From Stichopus chloronotus (taxonomy: Eukaryota > Echinodermata > Holothuroidea > Aspidochirotida > Stichopodidae): a stretch of DNA of 64,000 nt. Positions 10,919-24,200 of the stretch are shown here, piece by piece. Location of the stretch: contig CM037842.1 in assembly GCA_021234535.1 (NCBI GenBank), positions 5,545,315 through 5,609,314 on the forward strand. Reading direction: 5' to 3'. The translations under genes were made by a program, and so were the position numbers. Numbering within the stretch: position 1 is the stretch's first letter; each line of letters opens with the position of its first letter. The notes under the pieces are model-generated. The model was not told the origin of the DNA. It saw only the letters and a list, made by a program, of their open reading frames with translations, and searched no databases.

Positions 10919-12972
10919 ACTATAGCAGAAAGGTTCAGGGATACTTAATGTGTACAGTTCAGGGGTCAGTTTGTACTTTTTTGAGTTGAAAAGGTTGCAT
11001 ATCATAAAGGTGCATGACAATTTTTCAAAAATATGGGAACGAACACGCTGTTGAAAGGATGATAAGACATAAACTTCCCACAAACATTTTAGAATCAACT
11101 GAAAGTTGTATAACAAGGTAAGAAAAGCTATCAAAAAGTGCCAGTGTGCATGTGCTTTCCATTGCATTCTAGCTTCCATTAGGGAATTGCTGGTTATTTA
11201 CCAACTTTGTTGCACAAAAATAGGGGCTTCCATGCTATAAGTTACTGGCCTGCCTTCAGCTAAGGTCATTCATTGACTTTTTTCTTCTTCAATTAAAAAT
11301 TATACAGCAAGACCAGTTCCTAATAGTAATACAGCCTTAAAATGAAATAGTGTCCACTAGGCCTATCCATCTGGCAGTCTCTTACTTAGTGGTGGTGCAG
11401 TCCATCCCTTGAACAGAGCTGTGTGTTCAGTTGTATGTCCTTGGCACATTACACTGTACATTTATAGCCCTTGCAGTGGCAGCATTAATGCAAACTTTTA
11501 GCCAGTTAGTTGACCCTCCTCAGTTATCCCTTAGATCACAAATAGTTGTGTTTTCTTAGAAAACTTTACACAAATGACTTCTAGCTCTGCTTTCACCTTT
11601 CTGCATTGATGCCTTTTCAGTTGTTACCCAAGTAAGATGGGGGAATGGGTGAATTTTTACTTGTAAATTTGGAGGTACAGTGGCACTAAATCAGTGCGCA
11701 GATGTAAGCCATACTGTATTTGCAGCCTCAGAGTGAGTGAATTGTGCTGAATTTTCATGGTTTGTGCTTTGAATGGCCACCAAAGACAGTTTTGTGGGTA
11801 ATATTATTGCAAGTGTTGTATTATAGGCCTTCTGCATGAATTGTTGCGATGATTTGTGGGGATTTTGTTCTCGCTTTAGCTACATTGAGCTAGGTAAGAA
11901 TTTGTTTTAGCAAAATAAATTACTATCCTTGTAAATACATGCCTGCTTTTTTTATTCGTGAGCAATATTTTACAAGTTACGTAAAAAAAGAAAACAATTT
12001 CAGCAAATCAGAAGATTCTATACATGTATACCTGCTTTACTACATTCAGTGTCAATTAAACAAAATCATAAGCTTTGGCCTTTGTACATGCTCACCGTCT
12101 GCAAAGACAGTTGACATATCACAGCCCATGGAAATACAAATATGAAAATATCTTCACGATGCCGACATGTCAAACATTTAATTCAAACATTTTTATGTGT
12201 CTAGGATCAATGAGCAAAACAAAAAATATGTAAATTTTGCTTGACAAAATCTGAAGTCTGCATCTTTCAGAAAGTTGTTTGTTACCTGTAATGCGGTACA
12301 AATATGTCAACGAGGTGGTTAGGCTTTAATTAGCCACACCCACTATGGTAGGATATCATCACTTAAAATATTCAGAATGCTGTACACGATCTTACTTGTT
12401 TCTTTTCACAAGATTTTTGTGACATTCCCCCCCTAAAATGTACAGGTAATACAGTTTGCTTTACATGACGTGCAATGTGTTGTGGAACGTCGTAGTTTTG
12501 AAGCAATGTCAATGATTTCATTCTGATGTCACTTTCGTGTTATAATGTCCAATACATGTCGTTCTATTGCGAGACTGACCATGAAAGAGAATTGGCAAAA
12601 CCCCCATTGATAGATTTTGTTGCTTCAAACATGTTATGTCATGTTCTGCGATTTGGTGTCTTTGGAAACACACAAAGAGTTACTGTGCTGTAGTAGGAAT
12701 CGCAAAATTGAAAAACAAAATTTGTTTCTGTGGAATATCAGTGGCCCTAGTATCGAATACGAGATCATGGTGCTTTTTGTTATTTACATGGATTACATCC
12801 TATTGTAGAATGTACGCAGTAATTTGGGGATTAGCCTAGCTGCAGTATCTACAGTGTACCTATGGGAACAAACTTACTGTGCTGCCCTCACATTTTGTGT
12901 AGGAGATTGTCAGGGGTGACATGGCGAGTAGGCTGTATAAGCTACAGTTTATTCCCTGCGTTTAGGCAGCTG
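10919..12972. other. Intergenic stretch, nothing recognised
   Basis: AT-rich sequence upstream of dixin. ORFs here lack domains and splice context. It may contain the dixin promoter and untranslated exons, but no CpG-rich core or other landmark marks them. Confidence 0.35.
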
Positions 12973-13322
12973 AAGCTGGAATAAGAGTTGAAAATGTATC
13001 ATATTTTGTCATTGAAAATAAAAATTACACAGACTATGTTGTAGCCACTACAAAAAATATTGTTTATGCCCTATGTTTCTATGCATGAATATTCATATTC
13101 ATCCTACCTTAGTCTATTTATTTTTAAGTAAAGGTCATTGACGGCTAGGCTTTCTTGAAAAGAAATTTTCATATTCCAAAGCTGGATATATCTGGAAGAT
13201 GAATACATACATACAGATTTTGTGACAGGTGATCTTTTCCCCTGCTTTCTCTTCCCTGAAACACTAAAGGAGAATAGAGGTGTATGAACATGTGATTGCA
13301 TATACAACTGATATTCCAGCTT
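12973..13322. mobile_element. MITE with AAGCTGGAATA termini, copy 1
   Basis: Begins AAGCTGGAATAAGAGTTG and ends GATATTCCAGCTT, giving inverted ends of the type AAGCTGGAATAT. The interior matches the element at 41255-41621 in order: TTGTAGCCACTACAAAA, then GAATATTCATAT, then a CTTTCTCTTCC block near the right end. About 350 bp, non-coding. Confidence 0.7.
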
Positions 13323-14258
13323 TAAAAAGGTGGCAGATTTTGGCTAGCATTGAAGTAAAGAAAATTGAAAGTCTTTGAGTAAGTTTGTGCACGAAATGTT
13401 TAGCAGCTTTGAGTGCCATTTAAATGGCAACCATTTATTTATAGGTTTCAACATTACGTCATGACAGCACTAGTGTTTACCTTCAAGCTTAACATTTGGT
13501 GACATAGACTCCAGATAATTGTGTTTGCAAACTGTACAAGGACTGTTGATTGTCAGTTCAAGGGGGCAAATAAAGATGTCTTGCATGGGAAGAATGTTGT
13601 CATTTACAGTGAAAATCTATCATCAGAAGGCATAGGCAGGGGTTTTGTCAGACAGGGGTGGGAATTTGCCCTCGCCCTTTCCCAAAAATGGAGGTGAAAT
13701 CCTATCTCTCCCTCCACCCCTCTTCCTTTCCATTTCCATAAAAATTGGTAGTCTCTTATTCGTCTTATTAACTCGGTAACCAGATGATGGAACACCTTTG
13801 GAAACAGGTCACATCTTATGCATCTTTTGTGTTCATCGTTAATACTATACGGTAGAGTCTAATCTGTCAAGTCAGTGGTGTATTGTGTTATTTTAATTTC
13901 TAGACTTGTGCTTCACAGCATCAATTTGGAATCACGATTTAGATTTTACCCCCAGCCCCTTCCTTTTTTTTCCTTTTTTACTTGTTAGTTTAATTCCTTC
14001 AAGGCCTATTACTTGCAGGCCTACAGAAATGCTTGTTGTTGCAGTCATGCAGATGACATAAGATTTTGGTAAACTTCTGCCGGTGGTCACAATTTGTTTA
14101 AATTTCTTAGATTGGTCATCTTTTTTCTTACTTCCGTGTGGGGGATTTCTCCCTGTGCTAAAAGCAAACTTCCTAACCAAGCAGAGGCAAACGTGTATTT
14201 CTTGAAAATGGTAGGCCTATTCCAGGTACTGCACAGTACCTGCAATAGGCTGCCTGTT

Positions 14259-14511
14259 AAAGGCTGTATTGCATCACCCTAAGCAACATTTTTACCTCCC
14301 GGAAGCAAAATTCTCAACTGGTTCTAAGTTACAGTACACTCTTAGATTGACAGCAAATTCGAAAGATGCAGAGCAGCTTGTATTGCACAGCGTACACAGG
14401 GATCCATTGTTTTGATTACATATGTGGAGGAATTTAAGACAGGCTGAGGGAGGGAATAGAGGTAGGTGGTTGGGAGAATTGAAACTGTCTGGGATGATGA
14501 GTTTTTGTCTT
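14259..14511. repeat. Dispersed direct repeat, copy B
   Basis: Second copy of the 254-bp repeat at 6429-6682, same orientation, with scattered substitutions and small indels. It lies about 0.7 kb upstream of the first dixin coding exon. Confidence 0.85.
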
Positions 14512-15172
14512 CAAATGTTGGTTTTGGTTATAATTTACTTGAATGACTCAATGAAATACTTCATGTACGCTATATGACAACACATACTACAGTACACTAA
14601 CTTACTAAGTCTGTTCATAATGAGCAGTTCCCTGCATTACTCTACATGTTCTTTAAATTGATGTCACCATTCTGCTTTTCTGTTTCATAATATTAGGAAT
14701 GGAAGAAGACACAAGTCAATATTTTGGATAGAAGATCAAGAACTGTGTTTTCCTCAGGAACCAACTGACATGCATTAATTGCTAGTCCTTGCCAAACTAA
14801 AGTAGACTTCTGGATGAAGAAGCAGTATTACTTTTGTCATACTGTGTACAGTTAATTCCGCCTCCATCTGCATCATTATGCAGATGAGATGCAGAGCTCA
14901 CAGAGACATCTGACAAGGAGCAAGATCATGTGGAATTACTTGAAATATACTCCTGGTTCTCTTTTTACTATTTACTGTCAATTAGTGATGGACTGATCTG
15001 ATTGTGTTTTCACCTTGAGATAAGCCGACCAGTGACTTGATTATTTTCGTATGGAAATTAATTTGCATAAATGTGACTATGCACTGTAGAAAACACCTGC
15101 AATAGGGCATACATAATATTTAAAACAGTACTCATAGGAATTGTACTACAGTGAGTGCCTGTTACCATTAAA

Positions 15173-15250
15173 ATGTCCAACAGAAACTCTCCAGTACAGA
15201 ACAACAAAGGAAAACCTGGTGGTTCATCACACTCCTGGGAAGAATGGACG
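15173..15250 (+). CDS. DIXDC1: Dixin coding exon 1 (N-terminus)
   Basis: 26 codons from the ATG at 15173, ending SHSWEEWT and then donor gtaag; leaves in phase 0. An acceptor-like CAG at 15149-15151 and an in-frame TGA just after it suggest the exon starts at 15152 with a short untranslated part. Confidence 0.85.
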
Positions 15251-18200
15251 GTAAGAAAAAGATTTATAAATATTGCTGGTTCTTTTGTTCTTTACATCGT
15301 GACCTTCTGTATATTTAAGTTAAACCCCACACCCTGTTTAGGAATCTTGTAAACTCCTTCATTGCAGATTACATGTAGTCTCTCCAGAGTACTTTAGGCT
15401 GTATGTTATTCTGCATATATACAGTAGCCTATCTGTACTGCACAGTGAAGACTATAGATTGTAGCTGATATATGTGACCATGCGGTAGGCTGCATAGCCT
15501 TCACATACTGTGCCAGAGTACAGTTGGCTACGTATCAAAACGTGGGTGCATTCACTGTGCAGTGTGTATACATTCAACCGTATTCCACCTGCAGTAGTAT
15601 CAGTAACGTTGCACAGCCTATGCTGTAACCACTGCTTGCTAACTCATGGATTGGAAAGATTTAATTTCAGTGGTATTGTCAGTTCTTTGCTAATAACTTG
15701 TAATTTATCTCCAATCTTAAATAGCAACAACTACAAGCCTATGTGGCATGGGTGAATTCCCAGCTAAAGAAGAAACCGGGATGTCGAATGGTCGAAGATC
15801 TCCGTCGAGATATGCAAGACGGTGTAGCGCTGGTTCATCTTGTCGAAATAGTCTGTAAGTTGATTTCTTAATTTCCTCTACGTTGTTTCAGCCTTTATTT
15901 ATGATTCTATTTGAAAGAGTGATTGAAGATTTCTTGGTGGTTGCAGACCTGCCATCCTTTGTGGTTTCACTCTGAGTCTTACGTGGCTTTGGGCATCATC
16001 CCAAAATAAAAACATCATTTTCAGGAGGAATGTCACTAACATGCAACTGGAGGTGCTTCCTTTTTAGACCAAGATCAATGCTTTCCATCAGTGGTTCAAA
16101 GTTATTATTGAATTCCACCTGCATTTTTGTCAAAAAAAGTGACTATTGTAAGTTAACAAAATATTATCTAGAAGAGACAATGTATTCTAATCACAGGGCA
16201 ACAAAAACTTCTAACTGGTTTAGAGAACGCTTCTTCATGATAGCGTAGGAGGTTTTTTTAAATATGCGGGTTTGATATGTGATATTCAAGTTACCTTCCA
16301 AGATTCTCAACTTTTGCCATTTCTGAGGTTTGCAATTCTCTGACTATTAAGAGTAGATAGAAAAGGTTCAACCCTGAGCTAGGCTGAGTTTGTACTGTAG
16401 TTCCTTGAAAGTTCATGATGAATGCTGATTTCCAAATGTGAAGTGGAATTTGGTTGTTTTGATCTATTCTGCTCTAGCCGGTGAACCATTAGCCAGGGTG
16501 GACTACAAGCCACAGACCAGCACTGCAATGAAGGAAAATGTTGAACGAGTCCTTCAGTTTATGACATCAAAGAGGATACGGATGCACCATACGTCAGCAA
16601 AAGGTGAGAAAAATACTGACATAACTACAAATCAAAGAATCCCCTGGCCTAGACATATGGATGTGGTAGATTTCTTTTGTTAGTAGAGGTGTGATTTCCG
16701 TTTTCTTTTGTCGTTCCCTTGTTTACGACAGGCTCAGTTTGTGAACAGTTGTATGTATTTTGTAGAAGGTCAACTGAATAGCAGTATTGTAGGAGGAGAC
16801 TCACCGCTTAATGTGATCCTTTATGTGCAGAATGGAGGACTGTTTCAGTGGCATGAGATTTAAATCTTGTCTTATGAAAGTCTTTATGATTTAAGGGATA
16901 TGGTCTCAATCTTCAAGGATATTCATCTGAAGGGTGGTTATTCAATAGTGTTGGATATAGAAGATCTAAACTACTCCACTCTTGCTCAGAGACCCCCTCT
17001 CCCCCCGTTAAAGGAAGGTAGGTTTTAAGAAGGACTTTCCATAGCCAGGGTATGTATGGGTCCTTGAAAATCAGGGGAAAGTAAAATTCCAGACCTGAAC
17101 AGTTCCTACTTACTTTCAAAATCACTGGGAATCAGTGAAAAGTTAACAAATAGTTTGGTGCATCCTGTACTTCTTACCATGAATCATACATGGCAGATAT
17201 AGTTCACCTACCCTATAATGGCTGAATGCACAAGGATTTAACGTAAACAGTACGGTGTAGTTTACAGGTCATGGCATTTTTGGTGAGGTCCTTGAAATTG
17301 TGTATGAAAAATTTAGCTGAGATTAAAGTGAATTATGTTCGATGTTCTTGTTAGATTGAACCTATTCTCATAGTTGTATACTTTGTCGGAGATTGTCATC
17401 GACTCCTCCTCCTCCCACTCAAAACTAACAAAAAGAAAGAAAGAAATGCCAGTTATTACCTGGGAAATGATTTCAGAGCATGAGAGAAATTTGCAAATGT
17501 AGTTTGTGAATGAAAACAATTGAAAATGTACTCAGGTAGGAGGACTGAAATCAATGCAGAAGATAAAAGTAGTTGTCTTCACTTTATCTTTGATAAGATA
17601 TTGTTGATGGTAACCTCAAGGCCATCATGAGGTTGATCCTGTCTCTGGCGGCCCACTACAAGCCCAGCTCGGTGAAACAGGCCCCGACCACTCCGACCAG
17701 TGGAGCAACAACTCCCAACATCTCAGGTACACCTGCCAGCGTCAAGGGCGGCCAACGGTCGCAGCCTTCGTTCGCAGCCATGGCCGCGAACGCCGCCGCT
17801 GCCATACACGATGCACGGAAGGAAGCTGCCGGAGCCGGATCACCTATCCACCGATATCATCGAGATCATGGGTGAGTTATCCATGTAGTGGTATAGTACA
17901 TACTCTAATGATGCCCCAGTTTTGACTTATGTCCATACATTCTGTACTCATAGCAACAGGTAAATCGAGCTGTACAGTATGTGTACACAAGGTAAAAAAA
18001 AAAAAAAGGGTTAAAATAGTTCAGGAGTTTGTATTATTAGTGGATTTGAAATGTGCTCCTGGTTCTTCCATTAATTATGACAGAAAATGGTGAGCACAAT
18101 AATGTGTGAGTATGCATGAAGACAAGTCAGCCTTAATGTTCAAATCCTTCCAAAACTGGACGTGTTTGTCACTTATGGGTCTTATTCGGTATCAGACGCT

Positions 18201-21200
18201 CCCTTGTTGGAAAGTCAGAAATGGCGTATGCAGGTAAGAGCAGTCGTAGTTGCAGAACCAGTACTGAACTAACATCACCAAGGTTCCAACAGGATGAAAA
18301 AGTCTCTCCTTCCTTCTGGAATATCGCTGTAAATTTGTAATGTTATTTGTGTTGTCTTAGGATTAAACATTTCAATGTAATGTCGTTAGTACCTGCCCCA
18401 TGTACTCCAAGTTACCTGCACCCTCATTCCATCTTGATGTTTCTCCTTGGTAATGTATCGTAGGTTTGTCCTCCTCATGACATTGTTTCAGTCCTCCCAT
18501 GGATGCTGTTCCCTGCTAGTTTGATTATTTCCCCTGTACAGAACATACAGTGCAGCCTGCTGTGAACATTTTCTGTAAACTTGACGTAGTGAACTTGCAT
18601 CCAATTATCTGAAAGTCTGTATTCTTTTGATGATTACTTCTCTCTATTGGTCACCTATATGATCCATATTATGTCACTCATTGCATTCTGATCCTTCCGA
18701 TTCTATTGTGACTACTACGGTAAGTCCAAGCGAGCCACATTCTACTGATCAAATGGATTCGGTTGTTTCTGATAATATTTGGTCCCAACAGCCATTACTG
18801 TAAGAGAACATTTATTTTTTCTGGGAAGAGAAGCTTAAAGTTTGCACAATTTCATATTTCTGTGTAAAATAAAGGTTGATTTCCATCGAGTGCCACAATT
18901 TCCCTCCAACGCACAAATTGCGCAGGAAAGAAGCCTCCCAGTTTCCCAGTGTTTTCTACCCATGTAAACAGTAGCTGGTGATTCAGCTATTAAACATGCG
19001 ACAACTATATCAGTAACAACCCATCACATGTGGCCTTTCGAGTGGCATCTGTGAAGTATAAAAAGCCTCAAAAATGCTTTAAAATAAAGGAAATTGAAAT
19101 TTCAGGAATGATGAGCTTGATAGAGATACAGATAAACATATGCAGTACTTTGAGTACTTAGTGACTTACAGTGTATTAAAGGGTGTATGGCCTGCAGTAC
19201 GTATGTTGGTGTCAATAAAATGTGATCTTTTTGTACAGTCACTGTACTGTACATTCCTAGTATAGTAGCCAGTAATCACCACAATTATATCTTAACAATG
19301 AAGTCAATACTTATACCATATGTTCTCACGATGCTAACCTTAAATGCTTACAAAACATAGTAGCAACTGTGTTACAGTATGTAGCGCATTGATAATACAG
19401 TGATGATCATTCCAGTATGAAAGCACCACCAGTAACTACTGCTGAAATGTTAAGCAGGATCTGCTGTCTGAAGAAAACAGTGAGGGGTTTACCTTAATCA
19501 TCCACCATTGTGTTTCATTTGATACCAATGTGGAAAATAATATCTAGGGCAACTTTCTTTCAGGAGAAATTCCATTAATTAAAGTGTTAATTAAGGTAGA
19601 AAGGCTGAAAATGTTAGCCGAACCAGACTTTGTGGTAAATGTGCAGCACTTCCGTGGAAATACTACTACAACAAAATTCCTGTGCAGATGCATTGTGGAA
19701 ATTACACCATATTTGGACAAACAGACCACGCTGTTGTAGTTTTTGGTTTCTTGTGTTCACAGAGGAACCTATGCAGTCAAGTCGGCATGTGTGTGTATGT
19801 GCTGCCATTTGGATGTGAGGTATGAGGACTCAGTGTCTTTAGCATTGTTGGTTTCAGTAAACTTGTGTAAGAGTGTACAGAAAATGTAAATTTTTGTACA
19901 TGCTGTTGGCAATTGACTTTTGGTTACTGAAATTCCTTTGCTCCATTTTTATGCTATGGATGCTATATGTTCCATCAGACTCCCTCCAGTAAAGCATGGA
20001 AGTAATGCTTGAGGTAGTAGTTTCATGGTCAAATGAAAAAGCAGGAAGAATGGGAGGTACTGTACCGCAGGTGGCCACACCAGACAAATTTTGGCTCGAT
20101 CAGTTTATGTTCTCATGCTGATGTGTGCCTTGATATAAATGGCTTTTAATGAGAAAGGTGGGCAAGACACAATGAAAGAAAATAAGTCAGTTGGTGTTTC
20201 TAACAGTTCCCTCCAGGGCATGCTGTCAGTGTTGGAGGACCTTAAAGGGGCATAGATGTGATAAGCCTTATTGCAATTTGCAGAACCACCTTCTTTGGGG
20301 CTTTAAAATGAAAGATTCACACCTGTTTGTGTTTTTTAAAATGAATGGGAGATTGCTGTATATTGTAGGAATAAACATCTTCAATTTGCATTAATTAAAA
20401 TGGCTTCTTTGATATTTGAACTCCAGCATATCATTTTACAGTATGTTTATTCCAAGTACAAGGAATCATAGTGCCCTTGGACTGTGGTGAAATCATGCAA
20501 AATACTTCTTCTCTTACAGATTGTATGTTGATGGTTGGTCACATTAGTTCTATGGAAGTGGTACCATGTGGGTGTTTGTCATGTTTGGGGTCCATATGTT
20601 CAAAATGGGCCAGATGTGCCATTGTATAAAATCATTACGTATATGTTTCATTCTCTACAGATTTTATGTTACAAAAATGAGGGTTTATGGTCAGAAATGG
20701 GCCATATGGACTATTGTAAAAAATAATGCAAAATACTCCATTTACTTCATAATTTACATTATATACTGTACAGTGCATCTGTGCAAGGAACCACAGTGCA
20801 TTTGGGCTCTTGGGTTACAGTATTTACAACTGCAGTTATTTGAAAATGTAGGAATACCAGCACGTCCTGCTTTAAGGCATAATTTCATCATTATGTGTGA
20901 AAACAAGTATGTCAGCACTGTATGAAAGTATGAAGCCTAATGATCACTCCTGATTTACTATCATCAGTGTAGTGTGAAAGTATGAATAGATCATGGTGTG
21001 GTAGTATGAAAGATGATGGTCGCCTAAGCTGTGTATGAAAGTATGAATTGTGTTGATAAGAACGGATAAGTTTGAAACTACATGCAGGATAATCCATCGA
21101 TACTGCATTAAAGTATGAAAGATAATCAATATATTGAAAGTATCAGTTGCTACTGTGCACTCAGTTACCCCTGTGGGGTTCAATAAAGTTGATCTTATCT

Positions 21201-24200
21201 TATGTTAATTAAGGCAGTTTGAAAGTGTGAGTGAACCTGATACACATATGACAGTATTGCACAGCACGAAGTTAAGCTTGAAGAAAGGCAAAGTCAAAAT
21301 GGCTGTAGGGCTGTCTTTAGGACATTTAGTGACGTGCACCACAACCACCTGTAAAGGCCCATAGTGATGGCTATCTCTGCCGTCATTTATTTTGAGCCCC
21401 AGTATTGGGGCCATTGATCCCTTGTTATTTTGAGCCCCATATGTAAATGATATACATTGTCTTGCAATGTTTAGCTTTTTCTTCTTCTTGTTCTTAAACT
21501 GGGTTTGTTTTACATTTTAGGTATTACAGTTAAAATTTTTCATAAGATCAGGATAGTTCTATACCTTTAAATGGAATGTCTTGTAATTCATGCATTAAAT
21601 TAGTTTCATTGTAATTACAGTGATAAAATATCTTCATTCAAATTTTCAATTTTTTCAATGAAAGTTTTGTTTCAGTGAGCAGTCAATTTTTTTCTTCTGT
21701 TTTATTCCCTCCTTCCATGTGGACATGTTTGGTGTTGTTATCTCTGAATGTCTCTGCCTGTTTTGCACCCTTTTCTAGTCACAAGAAGTACAGACAGTCT
21801 TCTTACAGGCACTCTGCAGGGTCTCCTGCTCCTGACCACACCTATCGATATAGACAGAGGTACCCATCTCATCTACACCAAAGTTACATTTTTCGCATCC
21901 ATTGCTTTTTCCATTAATCTTGCATATTCTTTGTCTTATGTCTTTCTTTTCATCTCCAATTTGTATTCACTCCATTTTTGAGAGCCCATTTCTCCATCAT
22001 TGTCCGTTTCTTCCATCGCTTTTGCATGACCTTTGCTTGTCTAGTATGCATACCAGAAGCATGCTTGTAAAATCTCAAGTGGAAAAACGTGTCTTGTGCG
22101 GCCGTTTCACGACATTATCAGTAACAATGGTAACAGGTTTAGTGTCTGCTGTATGGTTTCTTTAACTTGTAACCAATGGCATGGTGTTAACACAAGGTGT
22201 TCACATTTTATTTTCATCTTGAGTTGTATCTTGGGTAGTAGAATAGATCAACCAATGTTAGCCTCCTTGAATCTGTCAGTATTTTTATTCTGAAGACATA
22301 AATTGTCCCTTAAATGGTCAGTAAATTTGCCTTTATTATATTGACAATATTATGACCACTGTTATTTACTCAAGGGACTTTAGTGAATCTCTGTGATGCC
22401 TCTTCAACTGTGATATATGCCCATGTATGCCTTCTTCCTCCTCTGGGGTCAGTCAGGTCAGATAGTGCTGGGCAGCTTGCTAGTTAGACATTAACTCGTG
22501 CGAAAATGTAGGTCAACAGAGGGGGAAGACAGGTTCCAATTGATGGTCTTAAGCATTCCTCCTTGGTTTCATTGAGATTATTTCTGCAATAGCCACCATT
22601 CCTTTCTTCAGCAGTTTGATGAAGAGCATTGCATACTGCCTTCTACTGTAGTTCAGATATGAAGTATGATAGTGGAGTAAATTTGGCTGATCAGCATTCC
22701 TAAGGACAAAATGGAGTTTTTGGGGATGTGATAAATTGTGGATTACACATTGTTAAGACTTAAAGGAGTACAGTCAAAATAATCTTGCTTGGAGCCACAG
22801 AGCCCATCGAGTTGTTTTCTCTTTTTTTTTCCAAATTGAGGTCATGATCCATGCATAGGACCGTCTCTACTAGAAATATCTTTTAGAATTCATTTGAAAA
22901 AGATCACATAACTAAGATTTTAAAAGAGACGTACCATACTACCAGTGCCATAATTTACAATTTGTCTTTTACTGCTGAGCATCATTTACAGGTACTGTGT
23001 ATCATTAACCCGTCACCACGGTATATACAGTATTTCTCGTAGAAGCATCCTTTCCAACCATCCAGTAAGTTACAGTATGGTGATAAGGGAGGCCTTTTTG
23101 GGGCCTTTTTTGGTAGAGGAGAGAATCAAAGAACGCTAGTCAACTTTGTTGAAGGATTGAAACAGTCCAGTGTTTGCACACCTCCCCACACGATTTCCCA
23201 AAATACTGGGCACAATCTTTATATTTCCTAACATTTCTGACATGACTTCAAAATCGACAAGCAAGGTCACTCAAAAACTCTTACAGTAACAAAGCCACTG
23301 CAGTAGTAAGCACAGAACAACAAGTTAGACTATTACAAAACTATATTTATCACAAGCAAATGTACAAATTCCTTTCACTTATGATTTTAATTCTGCAAAA
23401 TATTTCTAAATAATTTTGATTCTCAGGAATCTTTTTTTCCTTTAAATGTCCCCACTGAAAGTGGGATAGGAGTTCAGTGCTAACATCATTCTCTTTTGCT
23501 ATGACTCCCATTTGCCCCAAAACTGCCTTCTTTCACCAAGATGAAAATTAATTTACAAACAGGAAAATTACATTTCATGTTGTAGCCTTTACATCCTCCT
23601 GTATTTGTTCTTTGTGACATAGTGTTTTCTGTGACGATAAGACATTCAGTTAGTCTGTGGTATGTTGCATAGTCTTCACATGAAGTCGTTTTTTTTTTTT
23701 TTGTTAATTCATTAATATGACATGTATTGGACAGAGCCAATGAATTTTACATTAAAACATAATAATGTACTTCCTCTACCATAACTAAGATCCATGTATT
23801 AGTGTTGTAGATGACCAATAATAAACTCAAACATTTTGGAAAGGTCAAATTATTCAAAGTTTCCTTCTGTCTGGTTGCCATTTTAAGCCATCTGCTTTCA
23901 GAGAATGATTCTTTTTGTGCCTCATTAACAATTTCAGGTATCTGAACAGAAAGGATAATAAAAATTAAAACAGCTACATTCCTCCTATTTCATGTTCCCA
24001 GAGCGTTCTTTTTGAGCTGTCAGCTTTCAGTTTTTTGAAGGCATTCATTTTAGCAACATTAAAGCAGGACAAAATATGCATACTGTCAACACTGTCCAGG
24101 ACCATGGATCATAAGGTGCCTCTTCATTCATGTTCTGGTTTTGCAATTTGTTGATTTTTATACCCTGATTATTAGAGCAGGATGCATTTTAGGTGCACCA

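Noticed and set aside
10904..11179. 91-codon minus-strand ORF
   Set aside because: Begins within the end of a dispersed repeat, has no domain and no splice context.
13932..14180. Minus-strand ORF ending in a Lys-rich tail
   Set aside because: The basic tail is the complement of a pyrimidine tract (CCTTTTTT-like). No other support.
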